Assembly (NCBI RefSeq): GCF_018613755.1 | Contig: NZ_JAGGPP010000033.1 | Coordinates: 1 to 64,000, forward strand | Length of the DNA: 64,000 bases | Direction: 5' to 3' | From: Arthrobacter sp. ISL-72 | GTDB lineage: Bacteria > Actinomycetota > Actinomycetes > Actinomycetales > Micrococcaceae | Shown here: one piece after another, positions 16,377 through 24,426 of the stretch | How positions within the stretch are numbered: position 1 is the first letter of the stretch | How the letters are laid out: each line of letters opens with the position of its first letter | The notes under the pieces: model-generated | What the model was told of the DNA's origin: nothing | What the model saw: the letters and a program-made list of their open reading frames with translations, nothing else | Database searches by the model: none | Position numbers and translations under genes: made by a program

Positions 16377-17936
16377 CTAGAAGGTGCTGCTGAGCTTGCG
16401 GGTGACGTCGGAAAGGGACTGGTCATCGCCCACGTTTCCGGCGAAAACGATGTACGGAATGCCCTTGGCGGGACCGTCCACGGGCTCCCACAGGCTCACG
16501 ATGCCCGGAAGCATGGGGCCGCGGACAATCGCGTGGCGGATTTCCAGGCCGTGCGCGGCCACGTCCGAGGACGTAATCCCGCCCTTGGCGATGACGAACC
16601 GCGGCGGGAAGGTCTTGAGCGTGCGGTTCACGAGGGCGACGACGGCGGCGGAGACTGTGCGGGCGATCTTCAGGCTCGCTGCGGCGTCGTCCGTCTTGAT
16701 GAGCAGGCGGCTGGTGTGGACGATGACGTCGCCGCTGCGCAACGCCTCAACCACCCTGTCCACCGTCCGGTCGAGGTAACCGGCGCCTGTTTCGGCGCCT
16801 GTTTCGGTTTCGGCAAGCAGCTTCTCGACGTCGATCTCGATAATGCGTGCTGCACGGTGCTGTTCGGTGAGGGCCTTGAGCTGGCGTGTGGTGACGCCGA
16901 CGTGCGAGCCGACCACAATCAGTCCGCCGGCTTCCGACGGCGTGTTTCCGGCATAGGCCTCGTCGCCGGTAAGCGCGGCGCGGATTTCCTGGCCGATGCG
17001 GCCGCGGACGAACGGCGGGCCTACCCGGTACAGGAGCTTCTTCCCGCGGCGTTCGGCTTCTTCGAGGCCCAGCGAGAGGGCCCGGAAGTCATTTTCGGTG
17101 ACGATGTCTGCCACGATCGGGGTGGAGTCGGTGGCGGCCTCGATCGCGTCGGCGATGGCCTTGGCGGAGATTGCCGGATCTCCGGCCGCGGCACCGGCAC
17201 CGGCACCGGCACGGATGATGTTGAGGTCCAGGACGATCACCGAGTCCGCGGCGAAGCGGCCCTGCGACTTCTCTTCCACGTACTTGGCCATCTCCGAGTT
17301 GGCGAATCCGAAGCTCGCATCCCTGGCGAACTCGGTTTCGGCCACGGGAATCAGGGTTCCGGCGGCATCACCGGTGCCGCGCATGTAGTGCACACCGCCG
17401 ATGGTGACGCGGCCGGCGTCGGGAAATGCCGGAACAATCACGACGCCGTCAGTCACTTCGCCGCTGACGGCGGCAACAGTGGCGGCAATGACGTCCGGTT
17501 CCAGCGGATAGTGGCCGCGGAGGGTCGAATCGCTGCGGCTGACGAATCCCAGCCGCAGGCGGGGGTTGGCGTTGCCGGCCGCACCGGATGCGGAAACCGC
17601 AACGGAATCTGCCGCGGCCAGGGCATTGCGGACGATTTCCTCATTGCGGGCGGCGGCTTCGGCCGGGTCCAGGCTGCGGGTGTTCGTCAGCACGTACACA
17701 GCGGGCTTGGTCTTGCTCTCCCGGATGTGTGAGAAGGCCCAGGTGAAGTCGGCCACATCCCAGCGGGTGAGCACCGGCAGGTCCGCTACGGACTGCGTGC
17801 CGGTGGGGTCGTCGTCGAGCACTACGAGCACCCGGGGTGAGGCTGCCGACGAAGCCGCTACAGCCCCGGCAACCAGCTCAGCGGGAATCTGGACCTCTGC
17901 CGGGAAGGCTGCCAGCACATCTGCTTCAAGGGGCAT
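16377..17936 (-). CDS. Four-carbon acid sugar kinase family (DUF1537)
   Basis: A 519-residue DUF1537 sugar-acid kinase. The N-terminal substrate domain starts with VLVVLDDDPTGTQSV and includes LTNTRSL and SRSDSTLRGHYPLE; the C-terminal nucleotide domain has GLIVVGSHVG, IVHTSR, FVIAKGGITSSDVAAHGL and VFAGNVGD. Characterised members phosphorylate oxidised threonate or erythronate at O4. I chose the ATG at 17934-17936 because CGGAGTGCAAA precedes it; an in-frame ATG at 17976-17978 lies closer to the operator and has no good ribosome site. First gene of the catabolic operon, divergent from the GntR regulator. Confidence 0.87.
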   Translation of the reverse strand: MPLEADVLAAFPAEVQIPAELVAGAVAASSAASPRVLVVLDDDPTGTQSVADLPVLTRWDVADFTWAFSHIRESKTKPAVYVLTNTRSLDPAEAAARNEEIVRNALAAADSVAVSASGAAGNANPRLRLGFVSRSDSTLRGHYPLEPDVIAATVAAVSGEVTDGVVIVPAFPDAGRVTIGGVHYMRGTGDAAGTLIPVAETEFARDASFGFANSEMAKYVEEKSQGRFAADSVIVLDLNIIRAGAGAGAAAGDPAISAKAIADAIEAATDSTPIVADIVTENDFRALSLGLEEAERRGKKLLYRVGPPFVRGRIGQEIRAALTGDEAYAGNTPSEAGGLIVVGSHVGVTTRQLKALTEQHRAARIIEIDVEKLLAETETGAETGAGYLDRTVDRVVEALRSGDVIVHTSRLLIKTDDAAASLKIARTVSAAVVALVNRTLKTFPPRFVIAKGGITSSDVAAHGLEIRHAIVRGPMLPGIVSLWEPVDGPAKGIPYIVFAGNVGDDQSLSDVTRKLSSTF

Positions 17937-17982
17937 TTTGCACTCCGTTGTGTATGTAATCTCTGCTGCTTTTGACATTTGT

Positions 17983-17999
17983 AAGATGTCAGACATCTT
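17983..17999. promoter_or_regulatory. Perfect 17-bp palindrome, putative GntR operator
   Basis: AAGATGTC-A-GACATCTT is a perfect dyad centred at 17991 in the divergent region between the kinase and the FadR-type regulator. The TGTC-A-GACA core resembles operators of FadR-subfamily GntR proteins. It lies 47 bases before the kinase start and 88 before the regulator start, fit to control both. Confidence 0.7.
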
Positions 18000-18087
18000 G
18001 CATCTGAATGCTAGTGTGTCATAAGGCACAGGGACACGCAAGTAGACTTGTCGGACAAATCGTCGCTCACGGCTGAACGGGGGAAAA

Positions 18088-18798
18088 TTGGCACGTAAAT
18101 CACTGGTCGGCGTGGTGGCCGATGAGCTCCTGGACCGGATCATTGCCGGCGAGTTCCCTCCCGGCGCAAGCGTCCCCGGCGAGCTGGAGCTGAGCGCGAA
18201 GCACGAGGTCAGCCGGATGACGGTGCGCGAGGCCATGAAGACCCTCGAGGCACAGCGGATCCTCAGCGTGGAGCGCGGGCGCGGGACGTTCGTCAACCCG
18301 CTCAACCGGTGGGCCTCCCTGGAGGCGGTCCTCCGCGCCGCCTCCGAGGGCCAGAATGACGCCGCTGCCGCCATCCAGCTGATCGAACTCCGGCGGATGC
18401 TAGAAACGGGTGCCTGCGAACTGGCTGCCGGCCGCGTCAGCGACGCTGACGTCAAGACCCTGCACGGCTACGTTGCGGCCATGCGCAAGGCCCATGACTC
18501 CGACGACTTGGCCGCCTTTGTCGAAGCCGACCTGGCCTTTCACGACCTAATCCTGCGCGCCTCGGAGAACGTCTTTGTGGCCGTGCTCTTTGAACCCCTG
18601 CACCGGGTGCTGGAGAAGCGCCGCACGCAGACCTCCCAGTTCCGCGACATCCAGGAGCACGCCATCGGGCATCACCACGCAATCGCCGAGGCCCTGGAAT
18701 CCCGGGACGCCGCGCGCGCCCGCAGCGCCATGGATGCCCACATGCAGCAGACCCTCGATGATCTGAAGACGTACGTGCTCGAGGCGAAAACCACCTGA
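18088..18798 (+). CDS. GntR-family regulator, FadR/FCD subfamily
   Basis: A 236-residue repressor. The winged helix-turn-helix is at residues 1-75 (LLDRIIAGEFPPGASVPGE, then SRMTVREAMKTLEAQRILSVERGRGTFV), and the all-helical FCD ligand domain at about 95-230 has the metal-binding residues expected (Asp in VEADLAFHDLI and the HAIGHHHAIAEAL histidines). Such domains bind small carboxylic acids. Start is TTG at 18088-18090 with ACGGGGGA just before. It is divergent from the sugar-acid operon and most likely represses it and itself through the palindrome at 17983-17999. Confidence 0.88.
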   Translation: MARKSLVGVVADELLDRIIAGEFPPGASVPGELELSAKHEVSRMTVREAMKTLEAQRILSVERGRGTFVNPLNRWASLEAVLRAASEGQNDAAAAIQLIELRRMLETGACELAAGRVSDADVKTLHGYVAAMRKAHDSDDLAAFVEADLAFHDLILRASENVFVAVLFEPLHRVLEKRRTQTSQFRDIQEHAIGHHHAIAEALESRDAARARSAMDAHMQQTLDDLKTYVLEAKTT

Positions 18799-18936
18799 GC
18801 CGCGGGCGGGGCGGGACCGCCGGGACCAGCCGGAGAGGCGGGACTGCCGGGACCACCGCCCTTCGGCCCCTCCGGACCCGCGAACTTGCGCCCTTCGACC
18901 CTGTTTTCGCCCGCAACCCGGCGTCACCATAAGGGA

Positions 18937-19791
18937 ATGAACGCGTTAATGTTTCCCGACCCGGAGCGGATCCCCTCCGGAACCCCCACGCAGGGTGCGC
19001 ATCCGTGGAACCGGTACGTTGCCTTGGGCGATTCCTTTACCGAAGGGTTCGGCGATCCCGAACCGCAAAGCCCCGGTGGAGTCCGCGGCTGGGCCGACCG
19101 CGTTGCTGAAGAACTCAGCACGGGCCACTCCGATTTTGCCTACGCCAACCTCGCCGTCCGCGGACGCCTGCTCCAGCAGATCGTGGATGAGCAAGTGGGC
19201 CCGGCGCTGGAACTCAAGCCGGACCTGGTCACCTTCTCCGCTGGAGGCAATGACCTTGTCTTCCGTGGCGCTGATCCCGACCGGCTGGCCGAGAAGCTGG
19301 ATCCCGCCGTCAGGAGCCTCAGCAGTACCGGTGCCACGGTGGTCATCTTCACGGGGCCGGACTGGGGCAGCACGCCCGTCTTCAGTCACATCCGCGGGAA
19401 GGTGGCCATCTTCAATGAGCACCTCCGGACCATCGCAGCCAGATACGACGGCGTGATTGCCGATCTGTGGGCGCTTCGGCAACTGAGCGACCCGCGGATG
19501 TGGGACCCGGACCGCCTGCACTTCTCACCTCTGGGCCACCACACCATCGCAGCCATGGTGTTGGAAACTCTGAACGTGCCCCACACCCTGAAGCCGCTGG
19601 AACCGAAGGCCCTGCCCGCCAGCAGCTGGCGGGAGGCCCGCAGCAGCGACCTCATCTGGGCCAAGGACTATCTGTTTCCATGGGTCCTGCGCAAGGTCAG
19701 GCAGCGGCCGGCAACGCCCGGACTCCTGCCAAAACGCCCCGAGCCCGGACCGGCCTACAGCCCGGGAATGCGCGAGGAGGAGGCCAGCTGA
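18937..19791 (+). CDS. SGNH/GDSL-family hydrolase
   Basis: A roughly 284-residue serine esterase-like protein of the SGNH superfamily. Block I reads RYVALGDSFTEGFGD (Ser in GDSF), block II Gly is in LAVRGRLL, block III is SAGGNDL, and block V reads DRLHFSPLGHH with the Asp-x-x-His pair. No signal peptide is seen, so it is probably cytoplasmic. The ribosome site AAGGGA touches the ATG at 18937, so the ATG at 18949 (MFPDPERIPS) is the more likely start; the longer form is recorded here. Substrate is unknown. Confidence 0.82.
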   Translation: MNALMFPDPERIPSGTPTQGAHPWNRYVALGDSFTEGFGDPEPQSPGGVRGWADRVAEELSTGHSDFAYANLAVRGRLLQQIVDEQVGPALELKPDLVTFSAGGNDLVFRGADPDRLAEKLDPAVRSLSSTGATVVIFTGPDWGSTPVFSHIRGKVAIFNEHLRTIAARYDGVIADLWALRQLSDPRMWDPDRLHFSPLGHHTIAAMVLETLNVPHTLKPLEPKALPASSWREARSSDLIWAKDYLFPWVLRKVRQRPATPGLLPKRPEPGPAYSPGMREEEAS

Positions 19792-19886
19792 ACCCGCACG
19801 TTGCCCTAGTTCTTCTTCGCTCCGTCGGCTAATCTGCAGGGACGGCCCGCAGTTCCGGGTGTCAATGGAGATTATGAGGAGCGAAG

Positions 19887-20096
19887 TTGTCGAATCACAC
19901 CTACAGCATTTCTGAAATTGTCGGAACGTCAACCGAAGGTGTGGACGCCGCCGTCCGCAACGGGATCGCCGAGGCCGCGAAGACGCTCCGGAACCTGGAC
20001 TGGTTCGAGGTCAAGGAAGTCCGCGGGCACCTTGAAGACGGCAAGGTGGCCGACTGGCAGGTGACCATCAAACTCGGATTCCGGCTGGAGCGCTAA
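19887..20096 (+). CDS. Dodecin family flavin-binding protein
   Basis: A 69-residue dodecin. The sequence YSISEIVGTSTEGVDAAVRN and the later WFEVKEVRGHLEDGK...WQVTIKLGFRLE match the family, including the flavin-stacking Trp in DWFEV and the Gln in WQV. Dodecins form hollow dodecamers that store riboflavin or FMN. Start is the TTG at 19887-19889 after a GAGGAG site. It ends 12 bases from a convergent small gene. Confidence 0.9.
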   Translation: MSNHTYSISEIVGTSTEGVDAAVRNGIAEAAKTLRNLDWFEVKEVRGHLEDGKVADWQVTIKLGFRLER

Positions 20097-20108
20097 GCTC
20101 AGCTCAGT

Positions 20109-20306
20109 TCAGCGCGAGGTTGGGCCCGCCGTGCTGCGGCGCCAGACGGTGGGTTCGCCCTTGTAGGACGGGAAAATGTGTCCTTCGAAGATCGTGAGAA
20201 GGTCCTGCGGTGCGGCGTCGGGGGCCCAGAGCCCGGAAGCCGGGCAGTGTGTTCCGGTGGCTCCGGCTGCGGCCACGCGCTCCCGGAGCAATGCGATGCG
20301 CTTCAT
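20109..20306 (-). CDS. Small uncharacterised protein with CPASGLW and FPSYKGEPTVW motifs
   Basis: A 65-residue protein that I do not recognise by name. After a basic N-terminus (MKRIALLRERVAAAG) come THCPASGLWAP and IFEGHIFPSYKGEPTVWRR. The Cys-Pro-x-Ser-Gly-x-Trp and Phe-Pro-x-Tyr-Lys-Gly pattern looks like a conserved small beta domain seen in many bacterial tail-like proteins, but that is memory, not a search. The ATG at 20304-20306 was chosen because the conserved part begins there; GGGAT lies upstream. A longer frame to 20438 lacks protein-like sequence. Confidence 0.5.
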   Translation of the reverse strand: MKRIALLRERVAAAGATGTHCPASGLWAPDAAPQDLLTIFEGHIFPSYKGEPTVWRRSTAGPTSR

Positions 20307-20471
20307 CGTTGAATCCCATCCTTGGTAGTCGAAAAGGTCTACCCCAAGGCTAGGAAACCGTGCGTGCTTGCCCAATGGGCTTTTGCCCATAATCAGTGCC
20401 GCGCGAGGGGCACTTGCACAGCGGCCAGCGCCACCCAAGCCATCGTCAGCTACCCGTGGGCACCGGCGTGG

Positions 20472-22043
20472 TCAGGGTACGCAGGCCCTGACCGGTTCGG
20501 GCGTGGCCTGGCCGGTGCTGCGACGGATCAGGACTTCCACGCACGTCTGGGCATCCGGGCTGGCGATCAGCACTGCCCGGGCTTCGCTGGAGGTGGTGTA
20601 CTCGCCGGACTCCATAACGGACACCGGGCGCCACATGTACACGTCCCCGTCCGCCGGGTCAGGGTTTTCCCACGTGAAGGTCACGGACCCGCCGGCCTTT
20701 GTTCCGGCCAGCTTGGCGGGCGCCGGGACCACGCTTCCTGTCGCTACCGGATCCAGCGGTCCGTCCAATCCGGCCGAGGTCTCGGCCGGGGCCGGGGTTG
20801 GCCCGGTGCCGTTGACCAGCGCCACCCCAACCGCAGCAGCCGCCAGCACTCCGCCGGCTGCGAGCAGGAACCACTTGTATCGACGGCGGGGCTGACGGTC
20901 CGTGGCATCGTCAAGGGGAGTTTTCGGCCGCGCGGGCCGGAGTTGGGTGTCTTCGACCGCCACCGGCGTGAACGCCGCGGGACGGTCCCATGCCGCCGGA
21001 GCAGCGGGCGCCATCGCAGCCATCCCTGGCGCAAAGGCCACCGGCAGCGAAGGCCGGACCGAGGTCGTCTTGCCGGCGGATCCTGTGGCCAGCGGATCGA
21101 TGGAAACCACCCCGCGGATCCGGGTGGCGTCCGCCGAGGTGTCATCGCCGGAATGGTCGCCGTCGTGGCCGTCGTCGAGAACTTCAAACCGTGTCATGGC
21201 GAGGCCGAGCTCGGCCTGGACCCGCTGCAGAGCCAGGCCGAAGGAATGCGCCGAGGGGTAGCGGGATCCGGGCTGCTTGGCCATGGCCGTCGCCAGAACC
21301 TGCTGCAGGGACTGCGGCACGTCGATCCGGCCGAGGCCGGGCAAGGGTGCGGAGGCGATCCGGGACATCAGCTCCCGCGGCGAGTTGTTCCCGCCGGCAA
21401 CAGCGAACGGCGAGTGGCCGGCCAGCAGCGTGTAGATCGTGGCCCCCAGCGCCCAGACATCCACCATCACGCCGTTGGCGTCCGAGCGCTGGAAGGCTTC
21501 CGGCGGAGACCACGGAATGGACATGCCGCCGTCGTCGTCCCCGGCCGAATCAGTGGTGCCGGAAATGCCGAAGTCCGTGAGGGCGGGCCGGTTGTAGTCG
21601 GTCACCAGGATGTTGGCGGGCTTGATGTCCCGGTGGGCGATGCCTGCCCTGTGGGCGGTTTCGACGGCGGACGCCACCTGGACGCCGACGGCGAGGGCGT
21701 CGTCGACGCTGAAGCGCTGGCGCCGAAGCCGGGTGTCCAGGTTGGGCTTGGAGCAATACTCCATCGCCAGGTAGGAGTGCCCGGAGGCCGTGACGTTCGC
21801 TTCGTAGATGGTGACAATGAACGGGTGCGTGGACAGCTGCGCCATGAGGTTGGCCTCGGACTCGAAGCGCCGGCGCGCGTCCGCTGTCTTCAAGTCCGAG
21901 AGCAGAACCTTCACCGCCACCTTGCGCCGCGGCCTGTCCTGTTCGTAGAGGTATACATCGGCGAAGCCGCCCGATCCCAGGTGCTGGACGTACTGATAGC
22001 CCTCGATCGACGGCGGTGCCGCGGGTCCCCGCTTTGTACTCAC
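20472..22043 (-). CDS. Membrane Ser/Thr protein kinase, PknB-like
   Basis: A 523-residue Hanks-type kinase. The catalytic domain shows the glycine loop LGSGGFADV (22-30), Lys45 in VAVKVLL, HRDIKPAN (137-144) and DFG (157-159), so it should be active. A Pro/Ala-rich juxtamembrane region follows, then one membrane helix (about 405-428, after RRRYKW) and a 95-residue outer domain with Fn3-like sequence (VTFTWENPDPADGD). No PASTA repeats are present. Start GTG at 22041-22043 follows GGAGG and lies one base before the transglutaminase stop triplet, so the four-gene cluster is probably one transcript. The outer domain may sense wall or surface protein. Confidence 0.88.
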   Translation of the reverse strand: MSTKRGPAAPPSIEGYQYVQHLGSGGFADVYLYEQDRPRRKVAVKVLLSDLKTADARRRFESEANLMAQLSTHPFIVTIYEANVTASGHSYLAMEYCSKPNLDTRLRRQRFSVDDALAVGVQVASAVETAHRAGIAHRDIKPANILVTDYNRPALTDFGISGTTDSAGDDDGGMSIPWSPPEAFQRSDANGVMVDVWALGATIYTLLAGHSPFAVAGGNNSPRELMSRIASAPLPGLGRIDVPQSLQQVLATAMAKQPGSRYPSAHSFGLALQRVQAELGLAMTRFEVLDDGHDGDHSGDDTSADATRIRGVVSIDPLATGSAGKTTSVRPSLPVAFAPGMAAMAPAAPAAWDRPAAFTPVAVEDTQLRPARPKTPLDDATDRQPRRRYKWFLLAAGGVLAAAAVGVALVNGTGPTPAPAETSAGLDGPLDPVATGSVVPAPAKLAGTKAGGSVTFTWENPDPADGDVYMWRPVSVMESGEYTTSSEARAVLIASPDAQTCVEVLIRRSTGQATPEPVRACVP

Positions 22044-22044
22044 G

Positions 22045-24426
22045 TCACTTCCTCCACAAACGAACTGTCCGCTGGAATACCCTCGCCAGTTGCGCCTGGA
22101 TCCCGCCGGTCGCAAGGGACCGGAGGGAGAACCGGGCGCGCTGGCGCTGCCAGAATGTCAGGGAGCCCGACAGTTCTTTCAGGGACGAGTCCACATCCGC
22201 CCAGAACGCCCGCACCTCCTCATCGCTGGGATCCCCCGCGGCGAAAATTGCTTCGTCGGCGCGGCGGGCCAGGGTCAGGGTGGTGACGCCTCCGGCTGGA
22301 AAGGCCTCGGCGAAAGTGGCGGCACTTTCCCGGCGCGTGGCTCCGGCAGGAACCACCGCGCCGAGGTCCGTTGCCGCGCTCATGACCTCGCTCCAGCCTC
22401 CGCCGATGCGGTCGGCCGCGGACCCGCCTGTTGCCCGCTGCTTACGCCGCCGCAGCTTCAGCCAGGTGATGAGCATCAATGGCAGGAGCAGGACGGCCAC
22501 CGGGATAAGCCCCAGGCCGATGGCCATAAGAATCGGCCCAAGGAAGGCCCAGAAGCCCTGCTGGTTCTGTTCGGCATCCTGCGCGTCCGGGGACGAGTCC
22601 GGCGGCAGTTCCACCGGCGCCTGGGGCGGCGGAGGCGGCTGCTGAACCTGGGGCTGCGGCTTGGATCTGGGCTCCGGGTCCGGCGGGATGGGCACATTGT
22701 CTTCGGACGGCGTCGGGTTGAATGCCACCCAGCCCGCTCCGGCGAAGGCGACCTCCACCCAGGCATGGACGTCGTCGCCGGTGATTTCCACCGGGCCGGA
22801 CTGCTGCGGTTCCTCGGGATCCGGGAAAAAACCCATCACCACCCGCGCGGGAATGCCCAGCTCCCGGGCCATCAGGGTCATGGCCACGGCGTACTGCTCG
22901 TCGTCGCCCACCATCTGCTTTGCACTGAGCAGGGACGTGATCCGCTGGGCGCCATGCCCGGACAGGCTTCGCGCTTCACCGTCCAGCCCGTGGCTGAATG
23001 CCCCCTGTTTGGACAGCGCAGCTTCCAGCTTCCGGACCCGTTCAATCGGCAGGGTGGAATCCCCCACGAACTCATTGGCCTTGCTCGCCACGATCTGCGG
23101 CACGCTTTCGGCGGGCGCAAGCTGCACTCGGGCAAATTGCGCCTGGGCCAGTTCCTCGTCGGTCGGCTGGGATGGATACGCCACACCGAGGCTGTAGCTG
23201 TCCCCCGGTTGGAGCCTGGCGGTGGTGATCGCCGTGTCGGTTCCTGCGTTGAAGAAGAGCGCGTCGTCCAGCTGCCTGGACCGGGCACCGCCAAAATCGA
23301 CGCTGCGCAGGTTCCCGCTGGAGGGCAGCCAGACGCCCTTGTAGTTGCCTACGTCGACACCGACCTCGGCAGTCGCTGCCGGCATGGCGCCTGCTGCTGC
23401 CAGGGCAGCGCCGCGGCCGCCACCCGCTCCGATCTCCGCCGCGTTGCTGATGGGCAGGAAGTTGCTTGAGCCGCTGCCATACACGTCGAAGACGACGCCG
23501 TCATAGGAGTCGAGGGTTGCCAGCCGGATTCTCGCACCGGAGGGAAGGCCGGTAACGGTCAGCAGCTTCTTGTCCTTCTGGTCCTTCACGTAATCCCGGA
23601 AACTGGCGAGGGGACTGGCATAGTCGCGCAGGTCCAGCGGCGGGACCACCACGTCACGCAGGATCAGGCGGGTGGCCGAAGCACTCAGTGCCGGAGACGA
23701 CCCCAGCGCCACCCCGCCGGCCAAGGCAAGGACCAGCGCCCCGAAGGCAGTCCCCCGCCACCGTGCCGCCGGATGCGCCGAGGACGACGCCGGGACCGCG
23801 GTGTCCGGTGCCGAATCGGCCCCGCGCCGGTAGGCAAGCCACACCACCGCAGCTGCCACGAATACGGCACCCCGCACAGCGGCCCACGACGTTTCGTGCG
23901 TGCCCATCGCCGTGGCAAGCAGGAGCAGGCCTGCGGCCGGAAGAACCGCCCACGACGGCGTGCGCAACCGCCAAGCCATGGTTCCGGCGAGGAGCGCCGC
24001 AACATAGGCGCCAAGGAACGGAACCACCAGCAGGCCGTTGCCGGTCCCCACGGGGGCGGCGCTGGTGAGCAGCTGCTTCCAGCTCAGAACGACGCCGAAG
24101 ATGACGGTACGCAAGGATTCGGGCGACGGCAGCGCTCCCGCCAGTGCCTGGTCCGGGGCGGCCAGGACGCTCCCGAACACCACATACGCCAGCGCCGCCA
24201 TGCCCATGGTGAGCAGGACGCCCAGCCGGTGCCGTGCCGCCAGGAGAGCGAGGCCCAGTCCGAGGGCTATACCGCCGAATCCGGCCAGGGAAAACCGGAC
24301 GTCGCCCGCAAAGGTGGAATGGAGGCCCAGAACCCCGGCGGCAAGGAGCACCCCAAGGCCGGCCACATCTCCCGGCAGGGTGCGCGGCCAGGAAAGACCC
24401 CGGCCGCCGTTCGTGCCCCGGCTCAT
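22045..24426 (-). CDS. TgpA-like transglutaminase-domain membrane protein, catalytic Cys replaced
   Basis: A 793-residue membrane protein. An N-terminal block of about six helices (residues 20-235) is followed by a periplasm-facing transglutaminase-like domain (about 420-580), a Pro/Gln-rich linker, one more helix and a cytoplasmic tail. The domain keeps LGIPARVVMGFF, DDVHAWVEV (His/Asp) and GWVAFNPTPS, but the position of the catalytic Cys, usually GxCEQ(F/Y)A, reads GDDEQYA (22891-22908). The protein is therefore probably a non-enzymatic peptide or glycan binder. Its start overlaps the DUF58 stop (ATGA). It is encoded between DUF58 and the kinase. Confidence 0.85.
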   Translation of the reverse strand: MSRGTNGGRGLSWPRTLPGDVAGLGVLLAAGVLGLHSTFAGDVRFSLAGFGGIALGLGLALLAARHRLGVLLTMGMAALAYVVFGSVLAAPDQALAGALPSPESLRTVIFGVVLSWKQLLTSAAPVGTGNGLLVVPFLGAYVAALLAGTMAWRLRTPSWAVLPAAGLLLLATAMGTHETSWAAVRGAVFVAAAVVWLAYRRGADSAPDTAVPASSSAHPAARWRGTAFGALVLALAGGVALGSSPALSASATRLILRDVVVPPLDLRDYASPLASFRDYVKDQKDKKLLTVTGLPSGARIRLATLDSYDGVVFDVYGSGSSNFLPISNAAEIGAGGGRGAALAAAGAMPAATAEVGVDVGNYKGVWLPSSGNLRSVDFGGARSRQLDDALFFNAGTDTAITTARLQPGDSYSLGVAYPSQPTDEELAQAQFARVQLAPAESVPQIVASKANEFVGDSTLPIERVRKLEAALSKQGAFSHGLDGEARSLSGHGAQRITSLLSAKQMVGDDEQYAVAMTLMARELGIPARVVMGFFPDPEEPQQSGPVEITGDDVHAWVEVAFAGAGWVAFNPTPSEDNVPIPPDPEPRSKPQPQVQQPPPPPQAPVELPPDSSPDAQDAEQNQQGFWAFLGPILMAIGLGLIPVAVLLLPLMLITWLKLRRRKQRATGGSAADRIGGGWSEVMSAATDLGAVVPAGATRRESAATFAEAFPAGGVTTLTLARRADEAIFAAGDPSDEEVRAFWADVDSSLKELSGSLTFWQRQRARFSLRSLATGGIQAQLARVFQRTVRLWRK

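Noticed and set aside
17937..18455. Long N-terminal extension of the DUF1537 kinase
   Set aside because: It runs antisense through the GntR gene and the operator; the ATG at 17934-17936 has a good ribosome site.
20322..22286. 654-residue plus-strand open frame
   Set aside because: It is antisense to the Ser/Thr kinase, whose catalytic motifs are complete; the plus-strand product has no family sequence.
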